Shown here: piece by piece, positions 24,786 to 34,477 of the stretch | Layout of the letters: the number at the start of each line of letters is the position of its first letter | Numbering within the stretch: position 1 is the first letter of the stretch | Assembly: GCF_900110915.1 (NCBI RefSeq) | Contig: NZ_FOFG01000001.1 | Span: 1 to 64,000, forward strand | DNA: 64,000 bases | Reading direction: 5' to 3' | Source: Faunimonas pinastri | GTDB lineage: Bacteria > Pseudomonadota > Alphaproteobacteria > Rhizobiales > Afifellaceae | Notes under the pieces: model-generated | Database searches by the model: none | What the model was told of the DNA's origin: nothing | The model's input: the letters and a program-made list of their open reading frames with translations, nothing else | Position numbers and translations under genes: made by a program

Positions 24786-26609
24786 GTGTCTGAAGGCGCA
24801 GTCCGCATGAGTCCCGACAGCCAGAAACTCGGCGCTCTGCCGGAATGGAACCTGTCCGATCTTTATCCCGGCATGGACGCCGGCGAAGTGAAGGAAGACC
24901 TCGGACGGGCGGCCGCCGATGCCGAGGCCTTCGAGCGGGCCTACAAGGGCCGGCTGGCGGAAATCCTCGCCGGCTCCGATGGTGGAAACGAACTGGCCGC
25001 TGCCATCCGTCGGTTCGAAGCGATCGAGGAGATCCTCGGCCGGCTGATGAGCTTCGCCGGGCTGGTCTATGCGGAAAACACCACCGATCCGGTTCGCGCC
25101 AAGTTCCACGGCGACCTGCAGGACCGCCTGACCACGATCTCCACCAAGCTGCTCTTCTTCGCGCTGGAACTGAACCGGCTGGACGACGCGGCGCTGGACG
25201 CGGGCATGCAGGCCCCCGCGCTTGCGGCCTACCGGCCGTGGCTGGAGGATCTCCGGCTGGAGCGACCGCACCAGCTTGAAGACCGCATCGAGCAGCTCTT
25301 CCACGAAAAGTCGGTGACCGGCCGCGGCGCCTGGAACCGTCTCTTCGACGAGACGCTGTCCTCGCTCCGCTTCAAGGTGGGCGATCAGGAACTCACGCTG
25401 GAACCGACGCTGCACCAGATGGTGAGCCCGGACGAGAACCGCCGCAAGCAGGCGGCCGACGCGCTGGCGGAAGGCTTCCGGTCGGAGCTGCGGACGTTCT
25501 CGCTGATCACCAACGTGCTGGCCAAGGACAAGTCGATTTCCGACCAGTGGCGCGGCTTCACCGACGTGGCCGATGCCCGCCATCTGGCCAACAGGGTCGA
25601 GCGCGAGGTCGTCGACGCACTGGTCAGCGCCGTGCAGGACGCCTATCCGCGCCTGTCACACCGCTATTACGCGATCAAGGCGCGCTGGCTGGGCAAGGAG
25701 CAGCTTGAGCACTGGGACCGCAATGCGCCGCTGCCGGAAACCAGCGACCATCTGGTTGGCTGGGACGAGGCGCGCGACACGGTGCTCTCCGCCTACGGCC
25801 AGTTCTCGCCGGAGATGGCGGCGATCGCCCGCCGCTTCTTCGACCAGAACTGGATCGACGCGCCGACGCGCCCGGGCAAGGCGCCGGGCGCCTTCGCGCA
25901 CCCGACCGTGCCGTCCGTCCATCCCTACGTGCTGCTGAACTACCAGGGCCGCACGCGCGACGTGATGACGCTTGCCCATGAGCTCGGCCACGGCGTGCAT
26001 CAGGTGCTGGCCGGCGACCAGGGCCTCCTGATGGCGCAGACGCCGCTGACGCTGGCCGAGACCGCCAGCGTCTTCGGCGAGATGCTGACCTTCCGCTCCA
26101 TGCTGAACAAGGCCGCCACCCCTCGCGAGCGCAAGATCATGCTCGCCGGCAAGGTGGAGGACATGCTGAACACCGTGGTTCGGCAGATCGCCTTCTATAC
26201 CTTCGAGCGGCGGGTGCATCTGGCGCGGCGGGAGGGCGAACTCACCTCCGAGCAGATCGGCGAGATCTGGATGGGCGTGCAGGCGGAAAGCCTCGGGCCC
26301 GCGATCCGGCTCGGCGAGGGCTACGAGACGTTCTGGACGTACATCCCGCACTTCATCCATTCGCCGTTCTACGTCTACGCCTATGCCTTCGGCGACTGCC
26401 TCGTGAACTCTCTCTATGCGGTCTACGAGAAGGCGGAAGGCGGCTTCCAGGAGAAGTATTTCGGTCTGCTCAAGGCTGGCGGCACCAAGCGGCACGGGGA
26501 ACTGCTGGCGCCCTTCGGGCTCGATGCGAGCGATCCCGGCTTTTGGCAGATGGGCCTCTCCGTCATTTCCGGGCTGATCGACGAACTGGAAGCCGTCGAG
26601 AACGCCTGA
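24786..26609 (+). CDS. pepF: oligoendopeptidase F, M3 family metallopeptidase
   Basis: 607 residues starting at GTG, with AAGGAG 7 bases upstream. The zinc site LAHELGHGVHQV (HExxH) lies near residue 396, followed by the downstream glutamate in LTLAETASVFGEM. Length and the C-terminal YAFGDCLVNSLYAVYE block match the PepF/M3 family. It degrades short peptides in the cytoplasm. A bidirectional terminator follows. Confidence 0.92.
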   Translation: MSEGAVRMSPDSQKLGALPEWNLSDLYPGMDAGEVKEDLGRAAADAEAFERAYKGRLAEILAGSDGGNELAAAIRRFEAIEEILGRLMSFAGLVYAENTTDPVRAKFHGDLQDRLTTISTKLLFFALELNRLDDAALDAGMQAPALAAYRPWLEDLRLERPHQLEDRIEQLFHEKSVTGRGAWNRLFDETLSSLRFKVGDQELTLEPTLHQMVSPDENRRKQAADALAEGFRSELRTFSLITNVLAKDKSISDQWRGFTDVADARHLANRVEREVVDALVSAVQDAYPRLSHRYYAIKARWLGKEQLEHWDRNAPLPETSDHLVGWDEARDTVLSAYGQFSPEMAAIARRFFDQNWIDAPTRPGKAPGAFAHPTVPSVHPYVLLNYQGRTRDVMTLAHELGHGVHQVLAGDQGLLMAQTPLTLAETASVFGEMLTFRSMLNKAATPRERKIMLAGKVEDMLNTVVRQIAFYTFERRVHLARREGELTSEQIGEIWMGVQAESLGPAIRLGEGYETFWTYIPHFIHSPFYVYAYAFGDCLVNSLYAVYEKAEGGFQEKYFGLLKAGGTKRHGELLAPFGLDASDPGFWQMGLSVISGLIDELEAVENA

Positions 26610-26615
26610 GGCTGA

Positions 26616-26657
26616 CAAAAAAAAGGCCGCGCTCCGTCCCTGGAGCGCGGCCTTTTT
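26616..26657. terminator. bidirectional rho-independent terminator
   Basis: A 12-base stem (AGGCCGCGCTCC / GGAGCGCGGCCT) flanked by A8 on the left and T5 on the right serves both pepF and the convergent dps gene. Confidence 0.9.
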
Positions 26658-26673
26658 GCGACGGATGTGCGGC

Positions 26674-27168
26674 TTACTTCGCCGGCGGCACCCAGCCCTG
26701 CAGGTGCGATTCCAGGAAGTAGAGCGACTCGTCCGTCCCGCGCACGATCTCGGTGAAGAGATCGGCCGTGCCCTGGTCGCCGGCTTCGTCCGCCTCGTCG
26801 ATCGCCTTTCGGGCATTGGTGCCGAACAGCGCGAACGCGTCGCTCAGCTTTTCCAGATGCTCGTGCGCCTCGATCAGGCCTAGCGGATATTCCGGCAGGC
26901 GGGACTGCTTGGCCGCGGCGCGGACCGTGCCCTCCGCCTGTCCGCCAAGAGCCGTCAGCCGCTCGGCGACCAGATCGACATAGCCTTCCACCTGCTCGTG
27001 CAACTCGTCGAAAAGCTTGTGTACGGCGATGAAGTTCATGCCCTTCACGTTCCAGTGCGCCTGCTTGGCCTGATATCCGAGGTCGATGGAATCGGCGAGA
27101 TTGGCCTGCAACAATCCCACCATGGCCTTGCGAGTTTGTGCGGGAAGGCTGTGTTTGGTGGCATGCAT
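26674..27168 (-). CDS. dps: Dps-family DNA-protecting ferritin
   Basis: 164 residues with the Dps ferroxidase pattern: QAHWNVKGMNFIAVHKLFDELHEQVEGYVDLVAER. Dps forms a 12-mer that stores iron, consumes peroxide and coats DNA under starvation or oxidative stress. Divergent from the ABC1-kinase gene across about 100 bases, with no clear OxyR or EcfG site that I could identify. Confidence 0.92.
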   Translation of the reverse strand: MHATKHSLPAQTRKAMVGLLQANLADSIDLGYQAKQAHWNVKGMNFIAVHKLFDELHEQVEGYVDLVAERLTALGGQAEGTVRAAAKQSRLPEYPLGLIEAHEHLEKLSDAFALFGTNARKAIDEADEAGDQGTADLFTEIVRGTDESLYFLESHLQGWVPPAK

Positions 27169-27272
27169 GGTCTGGTCGCTCCATATGGACGGTGATGGTC
27201 GGCCCGTTCAACTCGGGATGGCCAATTCCGTTGCGCCCGTTTTGTCGCGGGCCCGCTTGAGGACGTGTTGGA

Positions 27273-28643
27273 ATGGCGACTGATCGCGACGACGAAGCAA
27301 ACAGGCTGACGGGCCGGATCGCCCGCTATGCGCGGGTGGGAACGGGCGTCGGCGGTGTCGCCGCGCGGATGATCGGTGCCAAGGCTTTCGGCCGCGAAAT
27401 CGACAAGGGCAACAATGCCGCCGAGCTGGCGCGCGCCCTCGGCGGCCTCAAGGGGCCGATCATGAAGGTCGCCCAGCTGCTCTCCACCATTCCCGACGCG
27501 GTGCCGCCGGAATATGCCGCCGAGCTCGCGCAGCTTCAGTCGAACGCGCCGCCGATGGGGTGGGTCTTCGTCAAGCGGCGCATGATGGCGGAACTCGGCG
27601 CGGGCTGGCAAAGCCGCTTCGGCTCCTTCGAGAAGGAACCGGCCGCCGCCGCCTCGCTCGGGCAGGTGCACCGTGCGCAGACGCTGGATGGCGCGGCGGT
27701 CGCCTGCAAGCTGCAGTATCCTGACATGGCGAGCGCCGTGGAGGCCGATATCAGCCAGCTCCGGATGATCCTGTCTCTGCACCGGCGCATGAGCTCGGCC
27801 ATCGACACGCGCGAGATCGGCGAGGAACTCGGCGAACGCGTGCGCGAGGAGCTGGACTATCGCCGTGAGGCCAAGCACATCGCGCTCTATCGCGAGATCC
27901 TGGGCAACGAGCCCCTGGTGCGCGTCCCCGATGTCTATCCGGAGCTCTCCACCGGGCGGTTGCTGACCATGAGCTGGATGCCGGGCCGCCGCCTGCTCGA
28001 TTTCACGGATCATTCGCTGGAAGAGCGCAACCGCATCGCGACCGCCATGTTCCGGGCGTGGTGGCACCCCTTCTGCCATTTCGCCGTCATCCACGGCGAC
28101 CCGCATCTCGGCAACTACACCGTCTTCGAGGACGGCGAGGGAAGCCCACAGGGCATCAACCTCCTGGATTACGGCTGCATCCGCATTTTCCGGCCGGAAT
28201 TCGTGCAGGGCGTCATCGACCTTTATCGCGGCATCGAGACGAACGACCGTGACCGCATTGTCGCCGCCTATGAAAGCTGGGGCTTCCGCGGTCTCAACAA
28301 CGACCTCGTCGACATCCTGAACGTCTGGGCGCGGTTTATCTACGGTCCGCTCCTGGAAGATCGCGTTCGCGCCATCGCGGAGGGGATCTCGCCGGCGGAG
28401 TACGGCCGCAAGCAGGCCTTCCAGGTGCATCAGGCGCTGAAGGAAAAGGGGCCGGTGACGATTCCGCGCGAATTCGTCTTCATGGACCGGGCGGCCGTCG
28501 GGCTCGGCGGCGTGTTCCTGCACCTCAGGGCGGAGATGAACTTCTACCGGCTCTTCAACGAGGAGATCGAGGCGTTCGAGCTGTCGGCGGTGAAGGCCCG
28601 GCAGGCGGCCGCGCTTCGGAAGGTCGACCTGCCGCTCCCGTAA
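27273..28643 (+). CDS. ABC1/AarF/UbiB-family atypical kinase
   Basis: 456 residues with the UbiB-like kinase motifs: KVAQLLS in the N-terminal KxGQ position (Gly replaced by Ala), ASLGQVHRA, the ATP-binding lysine in VACKLQYP, catalytic HGDPHLGNY and metal-binding LLDYG. Relatives support ubiquinone synthesis; this branch lacks the C-terminal membrane helices of UbiB, so its target is uncertain. No other quinone gene is nearby. Confidence 0.88.
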   Translation: MATDRDDEANRLTGRIARYARVGTGVGGVAARMIGAKAFGREIDKGNNAAELARALGGLKGPIMKVAQLLSTIPDAVPPEYAAELAQLQSNAPPMGWVFVKRRMMAELGAGWQSRFGSFEKEPAAAASLGQVHRAQTLDGAAVACKLQYPDMASAVEADISQLRMILSLHRRMSSAIDTREIGEELGERVREELDYRREAKHIALYREILGNEPLVRVPDVYPELSTGRLLTMSWMPGRRLLDFTDHSLEERNRIATAMFRAWWHPFCHFAVIHGDPHLGNYTVFEDGEGSPQGINLLDYGCIRIFRPEFVQGVIDLYRGIETNDRDRIVAAYESWGFRGLNNDLVDILNVWARFIYGPLLEDRVRAIAEGISPAEYGRKQAFQVHQALKEKGPVTIPREFVFMDRAAVGLGGVFLHLRAEMNFYRLFNEEIEAFELSAVKARQAAALRKVDLPLP

Positions 28644-28769
28644 GACGTAGCCGAGCGGGGTTGTTTACCACGATCTCTCCATAATTCAGGCGAGTCGCAT
28701 TGCCGTAATTTCCCTCGTCATGGTAAGCCGGAGGCCGATGTTCCCTGTTCAGCGGTCGAGGGGTTTACC

Positions 28770-29072
28770 ATGGCGGGAGACGTAACGCAGAAGGCGCCCG
28801 AGTTCGGGGCGCCGATGGACTATGCCCAGCACGAGAAGACCTATGAGTCCTTCCTGGTGCTGGCCAAGCTCGGCATCCTTGTCACGATCGACACGGTGCT
28901 GTCGCTGGTCATCTACAGTTTCGGCGGCGTGGCGGGCTTCTGGCTCGGCTCCATCCACCTTATCCTGAGCTGCATCGCACTGGGCCTCGGCCTGGCGATG
29001 AAGGGGACGGCGAAGCCGCTCGCGGCGATGCTGGTGCTCGGCATCATCCTGATCATTCTTACCGCTGGATAA
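28770..29072 (+). CDS. aa3-type cytochrome oxidase subunit IV-like membrane protein
   Basis: 100 residues: a short soluble start with MDYAQHEKTYESFLVLAKLG, the pattern of the bacterial aa3 oxidase subunit IV domain, then three membrane segments. GAGG lies 8 bases before the ATG. It is 10 bases upstream of pntAA and probably cotranscribed, an arrangement common in Hyphomicrobiales where the oxidase subunits lie elsewhere. Its real partner may be the transhydrogenase rather than the oxidase. Confidence 0.8.
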   Translation: MAGDVTQKAPEFGAPMDYAQHEKTYESFLVLAKLGILVTIDTVLSLVIYSFGGVAGFWLGSIHLILSCIALGLGLAMKGTAKPLAAMLVLGIILIILTAG

Positions 29073-29082
29073 TCGGCCACCC

Positions 29083-30246
29083 ATGAAAATAGCTGTCCTG
29101 AGAGAGGACCCGTCTCTGGAGCCGCGTGTCGCGGCGACCTCGGAAACGGTGAAGAAGTTCATCGCCTCCGGCGCCACCGTCGCGGTGGAAGCGGGAGCCG
29201 GTCGCCCGGCCGGCATCCTCGACGCCGATTACGGCACCGCCGGCGCGTCTGTCGTGGAAGGCCGCGAGGCCGTTCTCGCGGATGCCGACCTGATCCTCGC
29301 GGTTCGCCGTCCGGCGGCGCTTCACGGCGCGAAACACGGCGCGGCCCTGGTCGCGCTGATGGACCCCTTCGGCAACGAGCAGGCCCTGGCCGAACTCGCG
29401 CAAGCGGGAATTTCCTCCTTCTCGCTGGAGCTCATTCCCCGCATCACGCGCGCCCAGGTCATGGACGTCCTCTCTTCGCAGGCGAACCTTGCCGGCTACC
29501 AGGCCGTGATCGAGGCGGCCGCCCATTTCGGCCGCGCCATGCCAATGATGATGACCGCTGCCGGCACCGTCCCGGCCGCGCGCGTCTTCGTCATGGGCGC
29601 CGGCGTCGCCGGTCTGCAGGCGATCGCCACGGCCCGCCGCCTCGGCGCGGTCGTGACCGCCACCGACGTTCGCCCCGCCGCCAAGGAACAGGTCGCCTCG
29701 CTCGGCGCGAAGTTCGTCGCGGTGGAGGACGAGGAGTTCAAGGCGGCGGAGACTGCCGGCGGCTATGCCAAGGAGATGTCGGCCGACTACCAGGCCAAGC
29801 AGGCCGCTCTGGTCGCCGACCACATCGCCAAGCAGGATATCGTCATCACCACGGCGCTGATCCCCGGGCGTCCCGCGCCGAAGCTCGTCTCCGCGGCGAT
29901 GCTCTCGTCCATGCGCGAAGGCTCGGTCGTGGTCGACCTTGCGGCCGAGCGTGGCGGCAACGTCGAAGGCGTCACGCCCGACCAGGTGACGCAAAAGGAC
30001 GGCGTGACGCTGATCGCCTACACCAACATGGCCGGTCGCGTGGCGGCATCCACGTCGGCGCTGCTGGCCCGCAACATCTTCGCCTTCGTGGAAAGCATGA
30101 CGGACAAGGAAACCAAGGCGCTGCGGATCGACCGTAACGACGAAATCACCGCGGCGACGCTGCTGACCCATGAGGGCTCGGTCGTGCATCCGCGCTTCGC
30201 GCCCGCGGCTCCGGTCGCCCCGGTTGTTGAGGAAGGTGCAGTCTGA
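29083..30246 (+). CDS. pntAA: NAD(P) transhydrogenase subunit alpha part 1
   Basis: 387 residues forming the NAD(H)-binding domain I, starting [26 protein letters not shown], with the nucleotide-binding [20 protein letters not shown] and the [15 protein letters not shown] loop. It takes hydride from NADH for transfer to NADP+. Its stop overlaps the next start by one base. The three-gene form (PntAA-PntAB-PntB) is usual in alphaproteobacteria. Confidence 0.95.
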   Translation: MKIAVLREDPSLEPRVAATSETVKKFIASGATVAVEAGAGRPAGILDADYGTAGASVVEGREAVLADADLILAVRRPAALHGAKHGAALVALMDPFGNEQALAELAQAGISSFSLELIPRITRAQVMDVLSSQANLAGYQAVIEAAAHFGRAMPMMMTAAGTVPAARVFVMGAGVAGLQAIATARRLGAVVTATDVRPAAKEQVASLGAKFVAVEDEEFKAAETAGGYAKEMSADYQAKQAALVADHIAKQDIVITTALIPGRPAPKLVSAAMLSSMREGSVVVDLAAERGGNVEGVTPDQVTQKDGVTLIAYTNMAGRVAASTSALLARNIFAFVESMTDKETKALRIDRNDEITAATLLTHEGSVVHPRFAPAAPVAPVVEEGAV

Positions 30247-30722
30247 TGGCGAGCATTGAAGTCAACCAGGCCGTCGAGCAGGCGCGCGCCGCCGCCGACG
30301 CCGCCGCCCTCTCCGCCGAACAGGCCCGCCATGCCGCCGAGCAGGCGGCGACGCTGGCCGGCGGCGTGCCGGACGGTCTCGCCGACGCGGCCGGCGCCGC
30401 GGTCCACATGGCCTCCGGCGGCCTTGTCGATCCCTTCATCTTCCGCCTGTCCATCTTCGTGCTGGCGATCTTCGTCGGCTATTACGTCGTCTGGCAGGTC
30501 ACCCCCGCGCTGCACACGCCGCTGATGAGCGTCACCAACGCCATCTCCTCCGTGGTGATCGTGGGCGCATTGCTGGCCGTCGGCGTCGATGTCGTCGGCC
30601 ACGGCACGGCGCTGGCGCGCGGCTTCGGCTTCTTCGCCGTGCTGCTGGCGAGCGTTAACATTTTCGGCGGCTTCCTCGTCACCCAGCGCATGCTGGCCAT
30701 GTACAAGAAGAAGGACCGCTAA
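30246..30722 (+). CDS. pntAB: NAD(P) transhydrogenase subunit alpha part 2
   Basis: 158 residues, longer than the usual near-100: an Ala-rich helical N-terminus of about 55 residues precedes four membrane segments (from [39 protein letters not shown]). The [12 protein letters not shown] motif is diagnostic. It forms part of the proton channel domain II in the inner membrane. Overlaps pntAA by one base and abuts pntB directly. Confidence 0.93.
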   Translation: MASIEVNQAVEQARAAADAAALSAEQARHAAEQAATLAGGVPDGLADAAGAAVHMASGGLVDPFIFRLSIFVLAIFVGYYVVWQVTPALHTPLMSVTNAISSVVIVGALLAVGVDVVGHGTALARGFGFFAVLLASVNIFGGFLVTQRMLAMYKKKDR

Positions 30723-32132
30723 ATGGCCCTGATTTCTCCCGACTTCGCGGCCTTTCTTTACCTGGTCTCGGGCGTTCTCTTCATTCTCGCGCTGCGCGGC
30801 CTGTCGCATCCCGTGACGAGCCGGCAGGGCAACCATTTCGGCATGGCCGGCATGGCGATCGCCATCGTCACCACGCTGGTCGCGGCTCCCGCTTCCGACG
30901 GCATGGGCTGGGTGCTTCTGGTGCTGGCGCTCGCCATCGGCGGCGGCATCGGCGCGGTGATCGCCCGCCGTATTCCGATGACCGCGATGCCGCAGCTCGT
31001 CGCGGCCTTCCACTCGCTGGTCGGCCTCGCGGCCGTGCTGGTCGCCGCCGGCGCGTTCTATGCGCCGATCGCTTTCGGCATCGGCGAACCCGGCCTGATC
31101 GAGCGCGGCAGCCTCGTGGAAATGAGCATCGGCGTCGCCATCGGCGCGCTGACCTTCACCGGCTCAATCATCGCCTTCCTGAAGCTCGACGGACGGATGA
31201 GCGGCAAGCCTGTGATGCTGCCGGGCCGACACCTCGTCAACGCGGCGCTCGGCCTGCTGCTGATCGTGCTGATCGTCACCTTCGTGATGACGGAATCGGC
31301 GCTCTGCTTCTGGGCTATCGTGCTGGTGAGCCTGGCGCTGGGGGTGCTGCTGATCGTGCCGATCGGCGGTGCCGACATGCCCGTCGTCGTTTCCATGCTG
31401 AACTCCTATTCCGGCTGGGCAGCCGCCGGCATCGGCTTCACGCTGGGCAACACGGCGCTGATCATCACCGGCGCGCTGGTAGGCTCCTCGGGCGCGATCC
31501 TGTCCTACATCATGTGCAAGGGCATGAACCGCTCCTTCATCTCGGTGATCCTCGGCGGCTTCGGCGGCGACACGGCGGGTGCCGGTCCGGCCGGCGCGGA
31601 AGATCGTTCGGTGAAGCAGGGCTCGGCCGACGATGCCGCCTTCCTGCTGAAGAACGCGTCCAAGGTCATCATCGTGCCGGGCTACGGCATGGCGGTGGCG
31701 CAGGCTCAGCACGCGGTTCGCGAAATGGCCGACAAGCTGAAGGCCGAAGGGGCGGAGGTGAAGTACGCCATTCATCCCGTCGCCGGCCGCATGCCCGGCC
31801 ACATGAACGTTCTGCTGGCCGAGGCCAATGTGCCTTACGACGAGGTCTTCGAACTGGACGAGATCAACGCGGAGTTCGCCCAGGCGGATATCGCCTTCGT
31901 GATCGGCGCCAACGACGTGACCAACCCGGCCGCCAAGGAAGATCCGACTTCCCCGATCTACGGCATGCCGGTTCTGGAAGTCTGGAAGGCGGGTACGGTG
32001 ATGTTCGTGAAGCGGTCGCTGTCGTCGGGCTATGCCGGCATCGACAATACGCTGTTCTATCGCGACAACACGATGATGCTGTTCGGGGATGCCAAGAAGA
32101 TGGTCGAGCAGATCGTCAAGGCGTTTGACTGA
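30723..32132 (+). CDS. pntB: NAD(P) transhydrogenase subunit beta
   Basis: 469 residues. The first 290 hold about nine membrane segments of domain II, the rest is NADP-binding domain III (VPGYGMAVAQAQHAVREM, HPVAGRMPGHMNVLLAEANVPYDEV, then the IGANDVTNPAA loop). With PntAA and PntAB it makes NADPH using the proton gradient. Followed by a strong terminator. Confidence 0.96.
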   Translation: MALISPDFAAFLYLVSGVLFILALRGLSHPVTSRQGNHFGMAGMAIAIVTTLVAAPASDGMGWVLLVLALAIGGGIGAVIARRIPMTAMPQLVAAFHSLVGLAAVLVAAGAFYAPIAFGIGEPGLIERGSLVEMSIGVAIGALTFTGSIIAFLKLDGRMSGKPVMLPGRHLVNAALGLLLIVLIVTFVMTESALCFWAIVLVSLALGVLLIVPIGGADMPVVVSMLNSYSGWAAAGIGFTLGNTALIITGALVGSSGAILSYIMCKGMNRSFISVILGGFGGDTAGAGPAGAEDRSVKQGSADDAAFLLKNASKVIIVPGYGMAVAQAQHAVREMADKLKAEGAEVKYAIHPVAGRMPGHMNVLLAEANVPYDEVFELDEINAEFAQADIAFVIGANDVTNPAAKEDPTSPIYGMPVLEVWKAGTVMFVKRSLSSGYAGIDNTLFYRDNTMMLFGDAKKMVEQIVKAFD

Positions 32133-32136
32133 GACG

Positions 32137-32167
32137 CAAAAAAGGCCGGCGAAAGCCGGCCTTTTTC
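32137..32167 (+). terminator. rho-independent terminator after pntB
   Basis: A 10-base stem (AAAGGCCGGC / GCCGGCCTTT) with a GAAA loop and a T-run; the A-run on the left lets it also serve the convergent DUF378 gene. Confidence 0.9.
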
Positions 32168-32185
32168 TTTGATGCTTCCGTCCGC

Positions 32186-32404
32186 TCAGACGCGACGGTC
32201 GACCATGACCGGGGTCGTCAGATAGCGGAAGAAGGTCAGGGCGTAGAGCGCGGCCAGACCGACGATCACGTAGATGATGCGCGACAGCGCACTGCCCGCG
32301 CCGAAGATCGCATCGACGAGGTTGAAGGAAAAGGCGCCGACAAGCAGCCAGTTCAGCCCGCCGATGATGATCAGTATCAGGGCGATGTAATTCAGTGCAC
32401 GCAT
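32186..32404 (-). CDS. DUF378 small membrane protein
   Basis: 72 residues, two membrane segments: MRALNYIALILIIIGGLNWLLVG is the DUF378 hallmark, then IIYVIVGLAALYALTFF. A strong GGGAGG precedes the ATG. Inner-membrane protein of unknown role. A GGAGC-N16-CGTT element upstream resembles promoters of the alphaproteobacterial general stress sigma factor EcfG. Confidence 0.85.
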   Translation of the reverse strand: MRALNYIALILIIIGGLNWLLVGAFSFNLVDAIFGAGSALSRIIYVIVGLAALYALTFFRYLTTPVMVDRRV

Positions 32405-32433
32405 GAGGACCTCCCGTATTTAAGTGGCGGGAT

Positions 32434-32458
32434 AACGAAGATCCTTCGATTGCGCTCC
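32434..32458 (-). promoter_or_regulatory. EcfG-like stress promoter candidate for DUF378
   Basis: On the minus strand GGAGC (32458-32454), 16 bases, then CGTT (32437-32434), against the EcfG consensus GGAAC-N16/17-CGTT; one mismatch. It lies 30 bases before the start codon. Confidence 0.45.
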
Positions 32459-32578
32459 GTACCCGTGGCGTCTTGATGGCAAAAAAGCGGCAGTTGATCA
32501 TCACGGCTGAGTGATGGATCTGCCCTGGGTTGAGCCAAGAGGCAGAATCCCAATGGCTGGACGAGATGTAACGCATTG

Positions 32579-33409
32579 ATGCGGATCCTGCTGGGGCTGG
32601 TCCTCTGCCTCATTCTTCTTTATGGCGCGGCGGTCGGGACCCTCTATGTCCGGCAGGCTTCCTATGTATTCGCGCCGGGCAGGGGAATCGCGTCACCAGC
32701 CGTCGCGGGCCTGCCGCAGGCGAAGCCCGTCACCATCAGGGCCGCGGACGGGGTCGAACTTCTCGCCTGGTTCATCCAGGCCGCGCCTGGCCACCCCACG
32801 ATCCTGTATTTCCACGGCAATGCCGGCTCCATTGCCGACCGCGCCGGACGTTTCGCCGAGATCGCGGCCAGCGGCGACGGTGTGCTGGCGCTCAGCTATC
32901 GCGGCTATCCCGGGAGCGGCGGAAAGCCGAGCGAGAAGGCCTTTCTCGCCGACGGACTCCGCGTGTTCGACTGGTTGCGGGAGCGCACCCCGGACGTGGC
33001 GTTGCATGGCGAGTCGCTGGGGACCGCCATCGCGACCTATGTGGCCGCGCATCGCGAGGTGCGTGCCCTCGTGCTTGAGGCACCGTTCACGGCCATTTCC
33101 GATATCGGCGCCGAACTCTTCCCCTGGGCGCCAGTGGCGCTGCTCCTTCGCGACCAGTTTCGCAGCCGCGAATGGATCAAGGGGGTGAAGGCGCCCGTGA
33201 TGGTGGCGCAGGGGACGCAGGATCTCGTCGTGCCGCCAGCGCAGGGCAGGCGGCTCTATGAACTGGCAAACCCACCCAAGCGCATGCTGGTCATCCAGGG
33301 AGGCGGCCACGCCGATCTCTGGACGCATGGGCTCTGGAAGGATGAATTGACCTTTCTGGAGGCGGCGGAAAGCGGCACGCTGGCGGGCAGCAGCGAAACC
33401 GACCGTTGA
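32579..33409 (+). CDS. alpha/beta hydrolase (Bem46/YhfK-like), membrane-anchored
   Basis: 276 residues. An N-terminal membrane or signal segment (ILLGLVLCLILLYGAAVGTLYV) precedes an alpha/beta hydrolase fold with oxyanion region FHGNAGS, nucleophile elbow LHGESLG, a late acidic region (GTQDLVVP) and the histidine in GGGHADLW. Serine hydrolase; substrate unknown. The ATG at 32579 is preferred to the TTG one codon earlier. Confidence 0.87.
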   Translation: MRILLGLVLCLILLYGAAVGTLYVRQASYVFAPGRGIASPAVAGLPQAKPVTIRAADGVELLAWFIQAAPGHPTILYFHGNAGSIADRAGRFAEIAASGDGVLALSYRGYPGSGGKPSEKAFLADGLRVFDWLRERTPDVALHGESLGTAIATYVAAHREVRALVLEAPFTAISDIGAELFPWAPVALLLRDQFRSREWIKGVKAPVMVAQGTQDLVVPPAQGRRLYELANPPKRMLVIQGGGHADLWTHGLWKDELTFLEAAESGTLAGSSETDR

Positions 33410-33490
33410 AACCCTGACGAAAGACACTGTGGGAACCAAGCCACTGCGCGCAGGGCTTCAGGGGGGCGGGGCCTCGGACCAGAAACACGA

Positions 33491-33514
33491 AAGCCGGCGA
33501 TCGCTCGCCGGCTT
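33491..33514. terminator. bidirectional terminator between convergent genes
   Basis: A perfect 10-base stem (AAGCCGGCGA / TCGCCGGCTT) with a TCGC loop between the hydrolase and the TPR lipoprotein. Confidence 0.65.
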
Positions 33515-33541
33515 ATCGTCTCGATGCGTGATGGCTGGGAT

Positions 33542-34405
33542 TTATCCCTGCGCGCCGCCGCCGGCAGGGGCGGTGCGAGCCGCGCCGTCCTTGGCGGGCT
33601 GGTAGGACGGGTTCATGGACGCGGCATGGGCAAAGGCCGCATAGGCGTTCTTGCGATCGCCGAGCTGTTCGTAGGCCAGACCCTGGTTGGTCCAGGCCAG
33701 ATAGCTGTTCCGATCGCGCTTCAGCGCTTCGTCGAAATCGTCGATCGCCGTCTTCGGGTCGTTCAGCGCGAGATAGCTCAGGCCACGCGCGTTGAACGGC
33801 TCGGCGCTCAGCGGGGACAGGTTGATCGAGGTCGTGAAGTTCTCGATCGCCTTCTGGTGCTGCCCCATCGCCTGATAGGCAAGGCCCCGATTATGGTAGG
33901 CCTGAGCGTCCTGGGGGTTCTGCTGGATCGCCGAATTATAATCGGCGATCGCGAGCTCCATCTGGTTGTTCTGGCGATAGATGTTGCCGCGACCGACGTA
34001 AGCGGGAGCGTAGCTCGGATCGGCCTGGATCGCGTGCGCATAATCGGCGACAGCCTGGGCATCCTTGCCCTGGTGGCGATAGATCAGCGCGCGATTGGCG
34101 AAAGCCGGCGCGAAGTTCGGATTGAGCTGCAGCGCCGTGTTGAAGTCGCGCATGGCATCGCCGTAGCGGCCGGCACGGCCATAGGCCGCGCCACGGACAT
34201 TGTAGCCGTCCGGATCGCTCGGGTTCTGGGCGATCACGGCCGAGAGCGACTCGATATTGGCCTGCGACGCCGTTGCGGGGTCGATCGACGTCCCCGCGAC
34301 GCGCGGGCCGCCGGTGGACTGGCAGGCGGCAAGTGTCAGCGCCAGCAGGGCCGTCGCGGGAAAGGACCGAAGGAAAACCGCCTTCGAGCGCAGCATCGTC
34401 TTCAT
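33542..34405 (-). CDS. TPR-repeat lipoprotein (NlpI-like)
   Basis: 287 residues. A lipoprotein signal ends in LALTLAAC, with the cysteine near residue 28, then at least six tetratricopeptide repeats (GYNVRGAAYGRAGRYGDAM, AFANRALIYRHQGKDAQAV, and so on) and a Gly/Pro/Ala-rich tail. It should be an envelope scaffold; NlpI recruits peptidoglycan hydrolases in E. coli. Start at 34405 has a GAGGG just upstream; the frame extends to 34426. Confidence 0.85.
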   Translation of the reverse strand: MKTMLRSKAVFLRSFPATALLALTLAACQSTGGPRVAGTSIDPATASQANIESLSAVIAQNPSDPDGYNVRGAAYGRAGRYGDAMRDFNTALQLNPNFAPAFANRALIYRHQGKDAQAVADYAHAIQADPSYAPAYVGRGNIYRQNNQMELAIADYNSAIQQNPQDAQAYHNRGLAYQAMGQHQKAIENFTTSINLSPLSAEPFNARGLSYLALNDPKTAIDDFDEALKRDRNSYLAWTNQGLAYEQLGDRKNAYAAFAHAASMNPSYQPAKDGAARTAPAGGGAQG

Positions 34406-34477
34406 CGCATCGCCCTCACACGGCACTCTTCTGCCGGTACGTTGATCAATTCGTTACGCCAGCGGCAACAGCCGCAT

